Shown piece after piece: positions 56,480-64,000 of a stretch of 64,000 nt of DNA. The stretch comes from Nitrospirae bacterium JdFR-85 (GTDB lineage: Bacteria; Nitrospirota; Thermodesulfovibrionia; Thermodesulfovibrionales; JdFR-85). The stretch covers positions 1-64,000 of the forward strand of contig MTOU01000021.1 in the NCBI GenBank assembly GCA_002011745.1, written 5' to 3'. The translations under genes were made by a program, and so were the position numbers. Below the pieces are notes generated by a model that worked only from the letters and a program-made list of their open reading frames with translations, had not been told where the DNA came from and did not search any database. The stretch's first letter is position 1. Each line of letters begins with the position of its first letter.

Positions 56480-58567
56480 ATGGGTAAAGTGGATGTAAAG
56501 AATATCAGAACCTTTTCAGTTATTGCCCATAGTGGTGCAGGGAAGACATCTCTGGTTGAAGCAATGCTGTTTAATGCAGGTATGATCGACAGGATGGGTT
56601 CAGTTGAGGCAGGAAACACAGTAACTGATTATGAACCTGAAGAGATTGAGAGAAAGATATCCATCACTTCTGCAATCGCTTTCTGTGACTGGAATAATTA
56701 CAGACTCAATATTATAGATACCCCTGGTTTTTTGAACTTTATAGAGGATACAAGGGGTTGTCTCAGGGTTTCAGATGGTGCAGTACTGATAGTGAGTGCA
56801 ATATCAGGAGTTAAGGCTGAGACAGAAAAGATATGGAAATATGCCTGCGAGTATGAACTGCCAAGAATAGTCTTTGTGAATAAGCTTGATAAAGAGAATG
56901 CGAGTTTTTCAAGGGCGATTGGTGATATAGAGAAGTCTTTTGAGACAGAGGCGATCCCTTTGAATATACCTATTGGTGAGGCAGACAGTTTCTCAGGGAT
57001 TGTAGACCTGATAAAGATGAAGGCATATAAATGGGAAAATGGCAAGAGAGTAGAGATAGAGCTTCCTGACTCAGAGGATGTGAATGAGTATAGAAAGAAA
57101 CTGGTGGAAAAGATTGCAGAGGCTGATGATGAACTTATAGAGAAGTATCTGGAAGGTGAGGACCTATCTGAAGAAGAGATTATCAGGGGTATAAAAGAAG
57201 GTTCCCTCACAAGGAGGTTTCTCCCTGTGGTCTGTGGAGCTGCCACCCAGAATGTGGGGATAGACCTGCTGATGGATGCCATTGTGCTCTGTCTGCCTTC
57301 TCCTGAAGAGATGGCAAGGATAAGACCGATAGTGGGTAGAAATCCCAAGGATGGTTCAGAAGTGACAAGAAATCCCTCTCCTGAAGCCCCCCTCTCTGCA
57401 TATGTATTCAAGACCATAGCTGATCCCTTCGCAGGTAAACTCACTGTGATGAGAGTCTACTCCGGCACCCTCAGGGCAGACTCTACTGTCTATAATGCAT
57501 CCACTGATACAAAGGAGAGGATAGGGCAGGTCTCTTATCTTCTTGGAAAAAAACAGGTTCCTGCACAGACAGCAGGTCCTGGAGAGATTGCTGTGGTTGC
57601 AAAGCTGAAAGAGACCAACACAGGAGACACCATCTGTGATGAGTCAGCACCGATTGTTTTTGATAGAGTAACTTTTGCAGAGCCAATCCTCTCTTATGCG
57701 ATTGCTCCAAAGAGTAAAGGGGATGAAGAGAAGATCAGTGCAGGACTGCACAAGATAGCAGAAGAGGACCCTACCCTAAGGTATTACAGGGACGAGGAGA
57801 CCAATGAGCTCATACTTTCAGGTATGGGGCAGGTGCATATTGAGGTGGCTTTACAGAAACTCCAGAGAAAGTTTGGTGTTAGTGTAGAGATGAAGACCCC
57901 TAAGATACCCTATCGTGAAACGATCAAAGGCAGAGCAAAGGCTCAGGGTAAATACAAGAAACAGACAGGCGGTAGAGGCCAGTATGGTGACTGCTGGATA
58001 GAGATAGAACCACTACCCAGGGGTGCAGGGTTTGAGTTTGTGGACAAGATAGTTGGAGGTGTTATCCCGAGGCAGTATATACCTGCAGTGGAGAAGGGTA
58101 TAGTTGAGGCACTTAAAGAAGGGATACTTGCAGGTTATCCAATGGTTGACCTGAGGGTTACTCTCTATGATGGTTCTTACCACTCTGTGGACTCCTCAGA
58201 GCTTGCCTTTAAGATCGCGGGTTCTCTTGCAATTAAGAAGGCAGCCATGGAGGCAAAGCCTGTGTTGCTGGAGCCTATAATGAAGGTGGAGGTGATCACT
58301 CCAGAGGATACCCTTGGAGCAGTAATAGGAGACCTTAATGCAAAAAGGGGGAAAGTCCAGGGTGTAGAGCCCCAAGCTGGTGGTAATCAGAAGATTGTTG
58401 CCCTTGTGCCAATGGCTGAGATGCTCACATATGCAAATCAGCTACATAGCCTCACCTCGGGCAGAGGACTCTATACAATGGAATTTTCCCATTATGAGGA
58501 GGTTCCAGGGAATATTGCACAGAAGATCATTACTGAAAGAAAGACAGAAAAGGAAGCAGCAAAATAA
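56480..58567 (+). CDS. Elongation factor G-like translational GTPase (EF-G paralogue)
   Basis: A 695-residue protein with all five EF-G domains. The P-loop is AHSGAGKTSLVEAML rather than AHIDAGKTT, G4 is NKLDKE, and switch II reads DTPGFLNF with Phe84 where the catalytic histidine of canonical EF-G and EF-Tu lies. Domain IV contains GGRGQYGDCWIEIEP and domain V EVITPEDTLGAVIGDLN. These changes place it with the EF-G2/FusA2-like paralogues and not with the main fusA. It may act in ribosome recycling, rescue or stress translation. AAGGGGGT precedes the ATG. Confidence 0.92.
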   Translation: MGKVDVKNIRTFSVIAHSGAGKTSLVEAMLFNAGMIDRMGSVEAGNTVTDYEPEEIERKISITSAIAFCDWNNYRLNIIDTPGFLNFIEDTRGCLRVSDGAVLIVSAISGVKAETEKIWKYACEYELPRIVFVNKLDKENASFSRAIGDIEKSFETEAIPLNIPIGEADSFSGIVDLIKMKAYKWENGKRVEIELPDSEDVNEYRKKLVEKIAEADDELIEKYLEGEDLSEEEIIRGIKEGSLTRRFLPVVCGAATQNVGIDLLMDAIVLCLPSPEEMARIRPIVGRNPKDGSEVTRNPSPEAPLSAYVFKTIADPFAGKLTVMRVYSGTLRADSTVYNASTDTKERIGQVSYLLGKKQVPAQTAGPGEIAVVAKLKETNTGDTICDESAPIVFDRVTFAEPILSYAIAPKSKGDEEKISAGLHKIAEEDPTLRYYRDEETNELILSGMGQVHIEVALQKLQRKFGVSVEMKTPKIPYRETIKGRAKAQGKYKKQTGGRGQYGDCWIEIEPLPRGAGFEFVDKIVGGVIPRQYIPAVEKGIVEALKEGILAGYPMVDLRVTLYDGSYHSVDSSELAFKIAGSLAIKKAAMEAKPVLLEPIMKVEVITPEDTLGAVIGDLNAKRGKVQGVEPQAGGNQKIVALVPMAEMLTYANQLHSLTSGRGLYTMEFSHYEEVPGNIAQKIITERKTEKEAAK

Positions 58568-59051
58568 TAAAGCAGGATATCTCTTGTTCTTTGTTGCTTT
58601 CTTTTTGTTAATTACAGTTATAGATGCGTCAGCTACTGTAGATATAGAGAAGAATAATTCACTGGTAGTTGTGAGGATTAAGGATGAGAAGCTTTCTGAG
58701 GTACTGAATTATCTGGCAGAGAGGTTTGGATTTGCCCTTGATATAAGGTATCCTCTAACAGAAAGGATTTCAACAGCAATAAAGGCATCTTCTCTGGAAG
58801 AGGTAATAATAAAACTCCTGAGCCTCTATTATATAAAAAATTATTCCATACATTTTGACTCCCAAGGCAATATCAAAGGTGTGAAATTCTATAAACCTGG
58901 ATCCTCAACTAAACCATTTGAGAAGACCTCTATATCTGAGAAGATATCGAAATCTCCTGAAGAACCAGAGGAGGAGGCTCCTGCTGAAAAGGTGCCATTA
59001 TATGAGGTGCCCTCGAAGCCCCTTTATCTTCCACCTAAGAGTACCTATTGA
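58494..59051 (+). CDS. Small periplasmic protein with STN/secretin-like domain
   Basis: The chain has an export signal (AGYLLFFVAFFLLITVIDASA) preceded by a very basic stretch, then about 60 residues like the secretin/TonB short N-terminal (STN) domain: LSEVLNYLAERFGFALDIRYPLTERI. A Pro/Glu-rich tail follows (PEEPEEEAPAEKVPLYEVP). The start is uncertain: ATG 58494 would overlap the EF-G gene by 74 bases in another frame; TTG 58584 (after AGGAT) and CTG 58533 are alternatives. The function is unknown; STN domains bind partners or peptidoglycan-associated secretion parts. Confidence 0.65.
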   Translation: MRRFQGILHRRSLLKERQKRKQQNNKAGYLLFFVAFFLLITVIDASATVDIEKNNSLVVVRIKDEKLSEVLNYLAERFGFALDIRYPLTERISTAIKASSLEEVIIKLLSLYYIKNYSIHFDSQGNIKGVKFYKPGSSTKPFEKTSISEKISKSPEEPEEEAPAEKVPLYEVPSKPLYLPPKSTY

Positions 59052-59080
59052 AAAATTTGATTTTATAGAGGAGGTTTTCT

Positions 59081-59590
59081 TTGGAAGAGAAAGAGATTGT
59101 TCCTTTGCTGAGGTCACTGGGGTGTGGTGAGAATGTAATAGCCCATATACTCGCTGTAAGGAGGCTGGCGCTACAAATAGCAGATTCAGTAACCATCTCT
59201 GTTGACCGTGAGCTTCTTGAAAAGGGTGCAGTTTATCATGATATTGGTAGGGCCAAGACTCATGGGATTGAGCATGCAGTGGTTGGTGCTGAGATGGCAA
59301 AGAATATGGGGCTTGACGAAAGAGTTATAAGAATCATTGAGAGACATATAGGAGCAGGGATAAGTAGACAAGAGGCTGTAGCGCTTGGTCTGCCTGAGAG
59401 GGATTATATACCAGAGACACCTGAGGAGAAAATAGTAGCATATGCTGACAATCTTATTGATGGAGACAGAGTAGTCAGTTTTGAAGAAGCACTAAGGAGA
59501 TTCAAACTCATACTCGGTGAGGACCATCCTGCTGTTGAGAGGTTTATAAAGATGCATAAAGAGATCGAGAACTGGAGGGAAGGTCAATAA
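59081..59590 (+). CDS. HD/HDIG-domain hydrolase
   Basis: A 169-residue metal-dependent phosphohydrolase-type protein. The metal ligands are seen in HILAVRRLA, the HD pair in AVYHDIGRAKTHGIEHA, and HIGAG with AYADNLIDGDR. It corresponds to the small HDIG family of predicted phosphohydrolases that act on nucleotides or similar compounds. The start is TTG at 59081, eight bases after GGAGG. It lies between the STN-like protein and the M16 peptidase. Confidence 0.88.
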   Translation: MEEKEIVPLLRSLGCGENVIAHILAVRRLALQIADSVTISVDRELLEKGAVYHDIGRAKTHGIEHAVVGAEMAKNMGLDERVIRIIERHIGAGISRQEAVALGLPERDYIPETPEEKIVAYADNLIDGDRVVSFEEALRRFKLILGEDHPAVERFIKMHKEIENWREGQ

Positions 59591-59634
59591 TTTCAGTATT
59601 TTTAACCTTTTTTTTGTTAATATATTAATTAACT

Positions 59635-60972
59635 ATGAGAAGGGGAGTGGCCAGAAAGGTACTTATCCTACTGGGCATCCTGTTTCTACTGGGGACTGCA
59701 GATGCCAGTACTGTTAAAGAGTTCATACTCGACAATGGTCTGAAAATACTTGTATCAGAGGATCATAAGGCCCCTATTGCTACCTTCCAGATATGGTATA
59801 GGGTAGGCTCAAGAGATGAACCTGGTGGGAAAAGTGGCATCAGCCATCTGCTTGAACATATGATGTTTAAGGGGAGTAAGAACTTCGGTCCAAAGACATT
59901 TTCACGACTCATTCAAAAGAACGGTGGTGTTGACAATGCCTTCACCACAAGGGATTATACAATGTATTATGAGACACTTCCTTCTGACAGAATAGAACTT
60001 GCCTTGGAGTTGGAGGCTGACAGGATGAAGAATCTTCTTCTCAGGGATGAGGATGTAAGGTATGAACGTAATGTAGTTATGGAGGAAAGAAGACTTAGAT
60101 ACGAAGATGACCCCCAGAGCCTTGTGTATGAGGAAGTGGTTGCTACTGCATTTAAGGTGCATCCATATCATAATCCTGTAATAGGCTGGATGTCAGAGAT
60201 TGCCAGTATAACAAAGGAAGACCTCTTTAAACATTATAGGTCCTATTATTGTTCCCAGAATGCCTTTATAGTGGTGGCAGGTGATGTAAAGGCAGAGAAG
60301 ATACTGAATATGGTAAAAAAATACTTCAGTGATGTTCCTGAATGTCCTGAAAGGAGACCCCTCTCATCTCAGGAGCCCCAGCAGCGGGGTGAAAAAAGGG
60401 TGTATGTGAAGAAAGAAGCAAAATTGCCTTATGTGTTGATTGCCTACCATGTTCCGAGCTTTCCAGATCCAGACAGTGCTGCTCTTGATGTGCTGAGTTC
60501 TGTGCTTTCTGGCAAAAGTGGAAGGTTGTACAAGAAGCTTGTGCGTGACAGGAAAGTGGCAATAGGGGCTTTTGCCTCTTACAATGGATTGCAGATTGAT
60601 CCATTTCTGTTTTTTCTTGGAGGTACAGCGACAGAGGGCACTGATGGCACCACCTTGGAGAAGGCACTACTTGAGGTTGTGGAGGAGATAAAGAGGAAGT
60701 TACCTGAGGAGAAAGAAGTACAGAAGGCAAAGAACCAGATTGAAGCCACCTTTATAATGGGACAGGATTCCATATTCTTTCAGGCAGAGCTTATAGGGAT
60801 GTTTGAGATACTTGGAGACTGGCGCCTGAAAGAGAGATATCTTCAACAACTAAACGAGGTTACTCCAGATGATGTCTCTCGTGTAGCAAGAAAATATCTT
60901 ACCAAGGAGAACAGGACAGTAGGTATACTCATACCCATAGATAGAAAGAAATCAGAAGGAACAGGTCATTAA
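59635..60972 (+). CDS. M16 family zinc peptidase (PqqL/YmxG-like)
   Basis: A 445-residue exported peptidase with a signal peptide (KVLILLGILFLLGTADAS). The inverted zinc motif HxxEH is in SHLLEHMMFKGS, with the third ligand expected in ELEADRMKNL. It holds one M16 pair of domains, catalytic N-terminal and C-terminal half; it probably forms a homodimer. Substrates are likely periplasmic peptides. TATATT lies eight bases before the ATG and there is no ribosome-binding site. Confidence 0.93.
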   Translation: MRRGVARKVLILLGILFLLGTADASTVKEFILDNGLKILVSEDHKAPIATFQIWYRVGSRDEPGGKSGISHLLEHMMFKGSKNFGPKTFSRLIQKNGGVDNAFTTRDYTMYYETLPSDRIELALELEADRMKNLLLRDEDVRYERNVVMEERRLRYEDDPQSLVYEEVVATAFKVHPYHNPVIGWMSEIASITKEDLFKHYRSYYCSQNAFIVVAGDVKAEKILNMVKKYFSDVPECPERRPLSSQEPQQRGEKRVYVKKEAKLPYVLIAYHVPSFPDPDSAALDVLSSVLSGKSGRLYKKLVRDRKVAIGAFASYNGLQIDPFLFFLGGTATEGTDGTTLEKALLEVVEEIKRKLPEEKEVQKAKNQIEATFIMGQDSIFFQAELIGMFEILGDWRLKERYLQQLNEVTPDDVSRVARKYLTKENRTVGILIPIDRKKSEGTGH

Positions 60973-60981
60973 GGGGGCGGA

Positions 60982-61764
60982 ATGTGGCTGTCTGAGGCAT
61001 TCAGGTATATCAGGTGGCAGGATATTCTGGATATACTTATTGTTGCCTTTGTGATATATCGGCTACTTCTGCTTATAAAAGGTACAAGGGCTGTACAGAT
61101 GATCATTGGACTCTTAATTCTGCTTGCTGCCTTCTTTCTCTCTGATTATCTACAACTGCATACCATGTATTGGATTATTCAGAGTTTCTGGGCACAGGTG
61201 GTCCTTGCCCTTATAATCCTTTTTCAGCCAGAAATAAGAAAGGCCCTTGCGAGAATGGGACAACCTCCCTTTCTGCCCAATCTTGCACCTGCATCAGAGA
61301 TGAAGTCTGTAGATGAGATAGTAAGGGCTGCTGTGACCATGGCAAACAGAAAGATAGGGGCCCTTATTGTTTTAGAGAGGGATATCTCCCTGAATGAATT
61401 GGTAGAGATAGGGACACACCTTGATGCAAGGGTGTCAAAGGAATTGCTGTTAAGCATATTTCATCCCTCTTCACCTATACATGATGGTGCTGTGATAATA
61501 AGAGGAGACAGGGTGGTTGCTGCAGGATGTTTCCTTCCTATCACATTCAGGGCAGACATAAGCCGATCTCTTGGGACCAGACATAGGGCAGCCCTTGGTT
61601 TAACCGAGGAGTCAGATGCTGTGGTTGTAGTAGTTTCTGAGGAGACAGGAATGATATCTGTTGCAGAGTACGGCAGATTGGAAAGCCCTATGGATATGGG
61701 TTCACTTATGGAGTATTTAACAAGGGTCTTCACAGAACGGAAAACAGAGAGGAGACGGAAGTGA
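60982..61764 (+). CDS. cdaA: Diadenylate cyclase CdaA
   Basis: A 260-residue membrane enzyme making c-di-AMP from ATP. Three N-terminal membrane segments (about 15-80) are followed by the DAC domain with the catalytic DGA at 168-170 (HDGAVIIRGDRV) and RHR at 200-202 (GTRHRAALGL). AGGGGG precedes the ATG. It overlaps the YbbR gene, the conserved cdaA-cdaR-glmM order. Confidence 0.96.
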   Translation: MWLSEAFRYIRWQDILDILIVAFVIYRLLLLIKGTRAVQMIIGLLILLAAFFLSDYLQLHTMYWIIQSFWAQVVLALIILFQPEIRKALARMGQPPFLPNLAPASEMKSVDEIVRAAVTMANRKIGALIVLERDISLNELVEIGTHLDARVSKELLLSIFHPSSPIHDGAVIIRGDRVVAAGCFLPITFRADISRSLGTRHRAALGLTEESDAVVVVVSEETGMISVAEYGRLESPMDMGSLMEYLTRVFTERKTERRRK

Positions 61765-62411
61765 TGGTGAAGTTGAATCAGGTCTTTCTTAATAATATAG
61801 GACTTAAGCTTCTGTCTCTTGCACTCGCAGTGGTGCTCTGGTATCTGATATCAGCAAAAGGTGTCTCTGAAGTGACTATTGAGGTGCCAATTGAATATGT
61901 GAATATACCTCAAGGGTATGAGATTGTTTATAAAAATGTGGATAGAGTGAATATTACACTCTTTGGGAGTGAAAGAATTCTCAGATCTCTCAAGACAGAG
62001 GACCTGAGGGTTACAGTGGATATGAAGGGCAAGACAGAAGGTAGACTGAGGTATAAGATAACCAAAAAGGATATTAAGATCCCTTCTGCAGTCAATGTCT
62101 CTGAGATAGAGCCTTCACAGGTAGAGGTATTGCTTGACAGAACAGAGACAAAGACAGTCCCTGTAGTGGTTTCTTTATCAGGGCGACTGAAAGATAAATA
62201 TAAAATGGAGATAGAACCGTCAGAGATTGTTATAGCAGGGCCTTCGAGTATCTTAAAGAAGGTTAGATATGTCATTACTGATAGGATAGTTCCAGAGGAT
62301 GTGGGAACAAATACAGTGAAGCGGGTCAGGGTCCATTCAGAATTTGAGAGGGTGAGACTACTTACAGATACAGTGGAGATTAGGTTTATAAAAAAGGAGG
62401 CAGAGAAATGA
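61761..62411 (+). CDS. cdaR: YbbR-domain protein, CdaA regulator
   Basis: A 216-residue membrane-anchored protein. One N-terminal membrane segment (LKLLSLALAVVLWYLI) is followed by two YbbR repeats of about 80 residues in the periplasm. CdaR binds and controls CdaA. It starts at GTG 61761 or ATG 61764 after AGGAG and overlaps glmM by 4 bases. Confidence 0.92.
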   Translation: MMVKLNQVFLNNIGLKLLSLALAVVLWYLISAKGVSEVTIEVPIEYVNIPQGYEIVYKNVDRVNITLFGSERILRSLKTEDLRVTVDMKGKTEGRLRYKITKKDIKIPSAVNVSEIEPSQVEVLLDRTETKTVPVVVSLSGRLKDKYKMEIEPSEIVIAGPSSILKKVRYVITDRIVPEDVGTNTVKRVRVHSEFERVRLLTDTVEIRFIKKEAEK

Positions 62412-63766
62412 AACTCTTTGGTACTGATGGTATCAGAGGTATGGTTAATCGTAATCCCATGACTCCAGAGACAGTAGTAAAGATTGGGATGGCAGCGGCA
62501 AAGACACTCAGAAAGATTGGTGGCCGCAATAGAATTCTTATAGGAAAGGATACGAGAATATCGGGATATATGCTTGAGAGCGCGCTTACCTCTGGAATCT
62601 GCTCTATGGGGATGAATGTGGTACTGGTGGGTCCTTTACCTACTCCTGGGGTGGCATATCTCACAAGAACAATGAGAATGGATGCAGGTATTGTCATATC
62701 TGCTTCACATAATCCCTTCCAGGACAATGGGATAAAGTTTTTCGGACCTGATGGTTTTAAATTGTCTGACAGTATTGAAGAAGAGATAGAAAGACTTGTG
62801 CTGGCTAAATCTTTCCTGGATGAGCGTCCTGTAGGGGCATCTATTGGCAAGGCTTACAGACTTGAGGATGCCACAGGCCGATACATAGAATTCATAAAAT
62901 CGACAATACCAAAGGGTTTTACACTGGAGGGGCTAAAGGTAGTTGTGGACTGTGCCAATGGTGCAGCATACAAGATAACCCCTACTGTATTGACTGAACT
63001 GGGGGCAGAGGTGATTACCATCAATAATCATCCTGATGGAACGAATATAAACCACTGCTGTGGCTCTACAGATCTACACCACCTCAAAGAGGAGGTACTA
63101 CGTCATGGTGCCCATGTAGGAGTGGCCCATGATGGTGATGCTGACAGGTGTATGCTTGTTGATGAGGAGGGGAGAGAGGTGGATGGAGACATGATGATGG
63201 CAGCATGGGCTAAGGAGATGAAGAAAGAAGGAATCCTGAAACGTAATACAGTTGTGGCAACAGTTATGACAAATCTTGGAGTGGAAAGGTATCTACAGAA
63301 GAAGAGGATTAGGCTTGTAAGGACTCCTGTTGGAGACAGATATGTAGTAGAGGAGATGATAAAAGGGGGTTATAACCTGGGAGGTGAACAGTCAGGACAT
63401 ATAATATTCTTTGACTACAACACCACAGGGGATGGACCTGTAACGGCACTACAGATGCTGTACCTTATGAAGAAGAAGGAGAGAACTTTGTCAGAGCTTG
63501 TCTCTGATATATTCCTATATCCCCAAATACTGATAAATATTGAAGTAAAGGATAAAAGTGTTATCGAAGATGCCAGGGTTAAGAAGTCTATAAAGGCTGC
63601 AGAGCAGAAGCTCTCTAAGGAGGGAAGGATTCTCGTGAGACCCTCAGGAACAGAGCAGAAGATAAGGGTTATGGTTGAGGGAGCTGACAGGGAACTGATT
63701 CAGGAGATAGCAGAAGAGGTGTCAGAGACTATAAAAAATACAGACAACTCCAGAAGTGGTGGTTGA
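62408..63766 (+). CDS. glmM: Phosphoglucosamine mutase
   Basis: A 452-residue mutase converting glucosamine-6-phosphate to glucosamine-1-phosphate for UDP-GlcNAc. It has the N-terminal KLFGTDGIRGMVN, the phosphoserine Ser100 in ISASHNPFQDNG, the metal loop DGDADR and the C-terminal RPSGTEQKIRVMVEG. GlmM is known to bind and restrain CdaA, and the three genes are translationally coupled here. Confidence 0.98.
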   Translation: MKLFGTDGIRGMVNRNPMTPETVVKIGMAAAKTLRKIGGRNRILIGKDTRISGYMLESALTSGICSMGMNVVLVGPLPTPGVAYLTRTMRMDAGIVISASHNPFQDNGIKFFGPDGFKLSDSIEEEIERLVLAKSFLDERPVGASIGKAYRLEDATGRYIEFIKSTIPKGFTLEGLKVVVDCANGAAYKITPTVLTELGAEVITINNHPDGTNINHCCGSTDLHHLKEEVLRHGAHVGVAHDGDADRCMLVDEEGREVDGDMMMAAWAKEMKKEGILKRNTVVATVMTNLGVERYLQKKRIRLVRTPVGDRYVVEEMIKGGYNLGGEQSGHIIFFDYNTTGDGPVTALQMLYLMKKKERTLSELVSDIFLYPQILINIEVKDKSVIEDARVKKSIKAAEQKLSKEGRILVRPSGTEQKIRVMVEGADRELIQEIAEEVSETIKNTDNSRSGG

Positions 63767-64000
63767 AGGTGCCTTTGTCCTCTGGATAATTATTATAGAA
63801 GCTATTGTCCTGAGTTATATTTTTCTCTATTTTCCCAATTTTACATTCATACTCCTTCTTTCTCAATTATGTATCTTCCTCAAAAGATTCGGCATAAAGA
63901 GGACGGTGCTGCTGTTTCTGGTCTTCTCCACGGTTTTTGTATACTCCCATTCAGTGCATTTAGGGAAAAGCTTTACTCTTATAAGGAGGATGGATAATGT
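63759..64000 (+). CDS. Unidentified membrane protein, 3'-truncated by window edge
   Basis: An open frame of 80 codons runs from GTG 63759 to the window end without a stop, overlapping glmM by 8 bases. It begins VEGAFVLWIIIIEAIVLSYIF and continues with two or three hydrophobic segments, then SHSVHLGKSFTLIRRMD. The short coupled overlap and steady frame support a real gene. I do not recognise the family; a ComEC-type protein would have a similar N-terminus but nothing here proves it. Confidence 0.6.
   Translation, partial: MVEGAFVLWIIIIEAIVLSYIFLYFPNFTFILLLSQLCIFLKRFGIKRTVLLFLVFSTVFVYSHSVHLGKSFTLIRRMDN

Overview
The window is a compact, roughly 42-43% GC bacterial chromosome segment with no insertion sequence, prophage, rRNA or CRISPR. 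Gene content points to a Gram-negative, probably anaerobic, respiratory bacterium: a very large multihaem c-type cytochrome, two System II (ResB/CcsA) cytochrome c maturation pairs, lipoproteins, signal peptidase, two-subunit class I fumarase, a B12-binding radical SAM enzyme, a periplasmic rhodanese and LarC. The CX4CH/CX2CH cytochrome repeat is known from Geobacter-like bacteria and also fits Nitrospirota such as Thermodesulfovibrionia. The lineage is an inference from gene content only.

Layout. 1-9915 (+): 3' part of a 31-motif multihaem cytochrome, then resB-ccsA-lipoprotein-B12 radical SAM joined by short overlaps, then an O-methyltransferase and a VTT membrane protein. 9912-13727 (-): trmFO, rpmA, rplU, an SRPBCC protein and carA, with a tRNA-Ala(GGC) on the + strand whose 3' half overlaps the carA end. 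13887-16189: a CheY-like receiver and a convergent hybrid histidine kinase. 16350-21302: ribF (+), then rpiB-glyA-nrdR-priA (-); this PriA has lost its helicase motifs. 21459-26532 (+): a central-carbon run with a homocitrate/Re-citrate-synthase-like enzyme, isocitrate dehydrogenase, a CNNM/CorC transporter, malate dehydrogenase and ndk. 26538-29346 (-): NAD-dependent epimerase, fumarase beta and alpha, ferritin-like protein. 29511-39664 (-): a long run of ROK kinase-lepA-lepB-DUF4845-like-ribE-ribBA-ribH-nusB-phosphoesterase-ccsA-resB-GspC-like. 39957-44182 (+): a rhodanese behind a good sigma-54 promoter, then a histidine kinase and NtrC-type regulator. 44176-46768 (-): ispE and a TPR lipoprotein. 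46863-50078 (+): GGDEF protein, C-terminal J-domain protein, hisG. 50089-51237 (-): larC. 51343-64000 (+): guaB, guaA, ispA, tlyA, rseC-like, an EF-G paralogue, a small periplasmic STN-like protein, an HD hydrolase, an M16 peptidase, cdaA-cdaR-glmM and the start of a membrane protein that leaves the window.

How the parts fit. The cytochrome and the first ResB/CcsA pair look like a product and its maturation machinery. The six CX4CH motifs raise the possibility that this pair is a specialised haem ligase, while the second pair (in reversed gene order) serves ordinary CX2CH cytochromes. The citrate synthase-like enzyme, IDH, MDH and fumarase supply much of a TCA or reductive TCA route. RibE, RibBA, RibH and RibF cover most of flavin synthesis (RibD is not here). 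CdaA/CdaR/GlmM link c-di-AMP to wall-precursor synthesis.

No gene-free stretch exceeds 300 bases; the longest (39665-39956) holds a tandem repeat, a perfect palindrome and a sigma-54 promoter. Genes that converge do so with almost no spacer, and several genes that start transcription units have a -10 box only 4-12 bases before the start codon.
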